Shown here in pieces: positions 4,884 to 5,668 of a stretch of DNA of 5,668 nt. Positions within the stretch are counted from its first letter, which is position 1. Each line of letters begins with the position of its first letter. The stretch comes from Alphaproteobacteria bacterium (lineage in GTDB: Bacteria; Pseudomonadota; Alphaproteobacteria; ATCC43930; CGMCC-115725). Position numbers and translations under genes: made by a program. Under the pieces are notes generated by a model. That model saw nothing but the letters and a program-made list of their open reading frames with translations, did no database searches and was not told the origin of the DNA. The stretch covers positions 1 to 5,668 of the forward strand of contig JASHRZ010000717.1 of the NCBI GenBank assembly GCA_030037055.1. The letters are read 5' to 3'.

Positions 4884-5668
4884 ATGCGTACCGCCACGCG
4901 GCCAAAGCCAGTCGCCGCCGCCCCCCGACCGCCGGCGTCGCCGCCGCCCCTTCCGGCCGAACCGGCGGGCACCGAGTTCGATCGTCTGGCGCACGCCTGG
5001 CAGTCGCGCTTCACGCTCTCGGTCTCTCCGGCGGCGCTCTGGGCCGCGTTCGCCGATTGGGCGGCGCACCTCGCCAACGCGCCCGGAAAGCAGCTCGCGC
5101 TGGTCGAACAGGCAGCGCGCGACGGCGCGCGGCTTGCGGGCTATGTACAGCAGCGTGCGCTGGGTGCCGATGCTCCGGCATTTATCGAGCCCTCGCCCAA
5201 TGACCGGCGCTTCAGCGACGCCGGCTGGCGCCAGCCGCCCTTCGATGCCGCCTGCCAAGCCTTTCTGCTCTGGCAGAGATGCTGGCACGAGGCGACCGCC
5301 GGCGTTCCCGGCGTCGCCGCGGCGAACGAGCGGATCGTCGAATTCACGACGCGCCAGGTCCTCGACCTTTTCTCGCCGGCAAACTCACCCCTCACCCATC
5401 CGACGATCCTGCGCGCGACCGCGGCGGAGGGAGGGCAAAACCTGGTTCGCGGGCTGCTCAACCTGATCGAGGATTGTCAGCGCCTGCTGGCAGGCCGCAG
5501 ACCGGTCGGTTCCGAAGCTTTCGTGCCCGGTCGGGAGGTCGCGGTAACGCCGGGAAAGGTGGTCTATCGCAATGAACTGATCGAGCTTCTGCAATACGCG
5601 CCGATGACCGGTGCGGTGCGGCCCGAGCCGGTGCTCATCGTCCCGGCCTGGATCATGAAATACTACAT
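4884..5668 (+). CDS. phaC: Poly(3-hydroxyalkanoate) synthase, N-terminal part (3' end outside window)
   Basis: The visible 261 residues are the N-terminal part of a PHA synthase, which polymerises (R)-3-hydroxyacyl-CoA into storage polyester on cytoplasmic granules. A Pro/Ala-rich tail (about 1-29) is followed by the PhaC N-terminal domain. Recognisable pieces include LSVSPAALWAAFADWAAHL (45-63), NDRRFSDAGWRQPPF (106-120), FSPANSPLTHPTILRAT (163-179), the segment around NLVRGLLNLIED (186-197) and PVLIVPAWIMKYY (249-261), the last just before the alpha/beta hydrolase core. Canonical class I enzymes usually read PPWINKYY at the last motif; AWIMKYY suggests the divergent second type of synthase common in alphaproteobacteria. 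The catalytic Cys, Asp and His lie beyond the window edge, so activity cannot be judged. The start is set by AGGAGG 7 nt upstream. An FNR/FixK-type box and -10-like element upstream suggest its own low-oxygen-linked promoter, independent of the c-di-GMP operon. Confidence 0.87.
   Translation, partial: MRTATRPKPVAAAPRPPASPPPLPAEPAGTEFDRLAHAWQSRFTLSVSPAALWAAFADWAAHLANAPGKQLALVEQAARDGARLAGYVQQRALGADAPAFIEPSPNDRRFSDAGWRQPPFDAACQAFLLWQRCWHEATAGVPGVAAANERIVEFTTRQVLDLFSPANSPLTHPTILRATAAEGGQNLVRGLLNLIEDCQRLLAGRRPVGSEAFVPGREVAVTPGKVVYRNELIELLQYAPMTGAVRPEPVLIVPAWIMKYY

Noticed and set aside
4825..5466. Plus-strand frame overlapping phaC
   Set aside because: It is highly Arg/Ser/Pro-rich, lacks a ribosome site, and overlaps the recognisable PhaC frame. 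It looks more prominent only because phaC runs off the window.

Overview
The window is high-GC DNA with five protein-coding genes, all on the + strand, from what looks like an alphaproteobacterium of the Hyphomicrobiales (Rhizobiales). The assignment rests on a strong GC bias at third codon positions, an LdtR-type MarR regulator of the kind found in rhizobia and Liberibacter, a FixK/FNR-type box, and an alphaproteobacterial-looking PHA synthase. Genus cannot be determined from this sequence.

Layout. (1) Positions 1-171 hold the 3' end of a 3-hydroxyisobutyrate dehydrogenase (mmsB, valine catabolism). (2) A GC-rich spacer with a short AT-rich island leads to an LdtR-like MarR regulator, best started at the ATG at 383 and ending at 862. 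A strong intrinsic terminator closes it at 879-911. (3) A spacer of about 150 nt carries an inverted repeat (989-1010). It is followed by a two-gene c-di-GMP operon whose members overlap by ATGA. The first gene (1064-3238) encodes a membrane-anchored KdpD-type four-helix sensor fused to PAS-PAS-GAF-HD-GYP, a predicted c-di-GMP phosphodiesterase. The second (3235-4713) encodes a soluble PAS-GAF-GGDEF diguanylate cyclase with an intact active site and an intact inhibitory I-site. (4) The 170-nt gap after the operon is densely organised. It has a FNR/FixK-type box (4784-4797) centred exactly 41.5 nt upstream of the start point implied by a -10-like hexamer (4820-4825). Two back-to-back hairpins follow, then a strong Shine-Dalgarno. 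(5) A PHA synthase gene (phaC) starts at 4884 and runs off the right edge before its catalytic region.

How the parts may work together. The sensor PDE and the cyclase are opposing enzymes made from one transcript, so they probably set c-di-GMP level from two inputs, one at the membrane and one in the cytoplasm. phaC appears to have its own promoter, tied to low oxygen through a CRP/FNR-family activator. The sequence also suggests possible translational control through a structured leader. No RNA genes, CRISPR arrays, insertion sequences or origins were seen. The most interesting signals are the phaC promoter and leader architecture and the coupled PDE/DGC pair. No wholly new system is evident.
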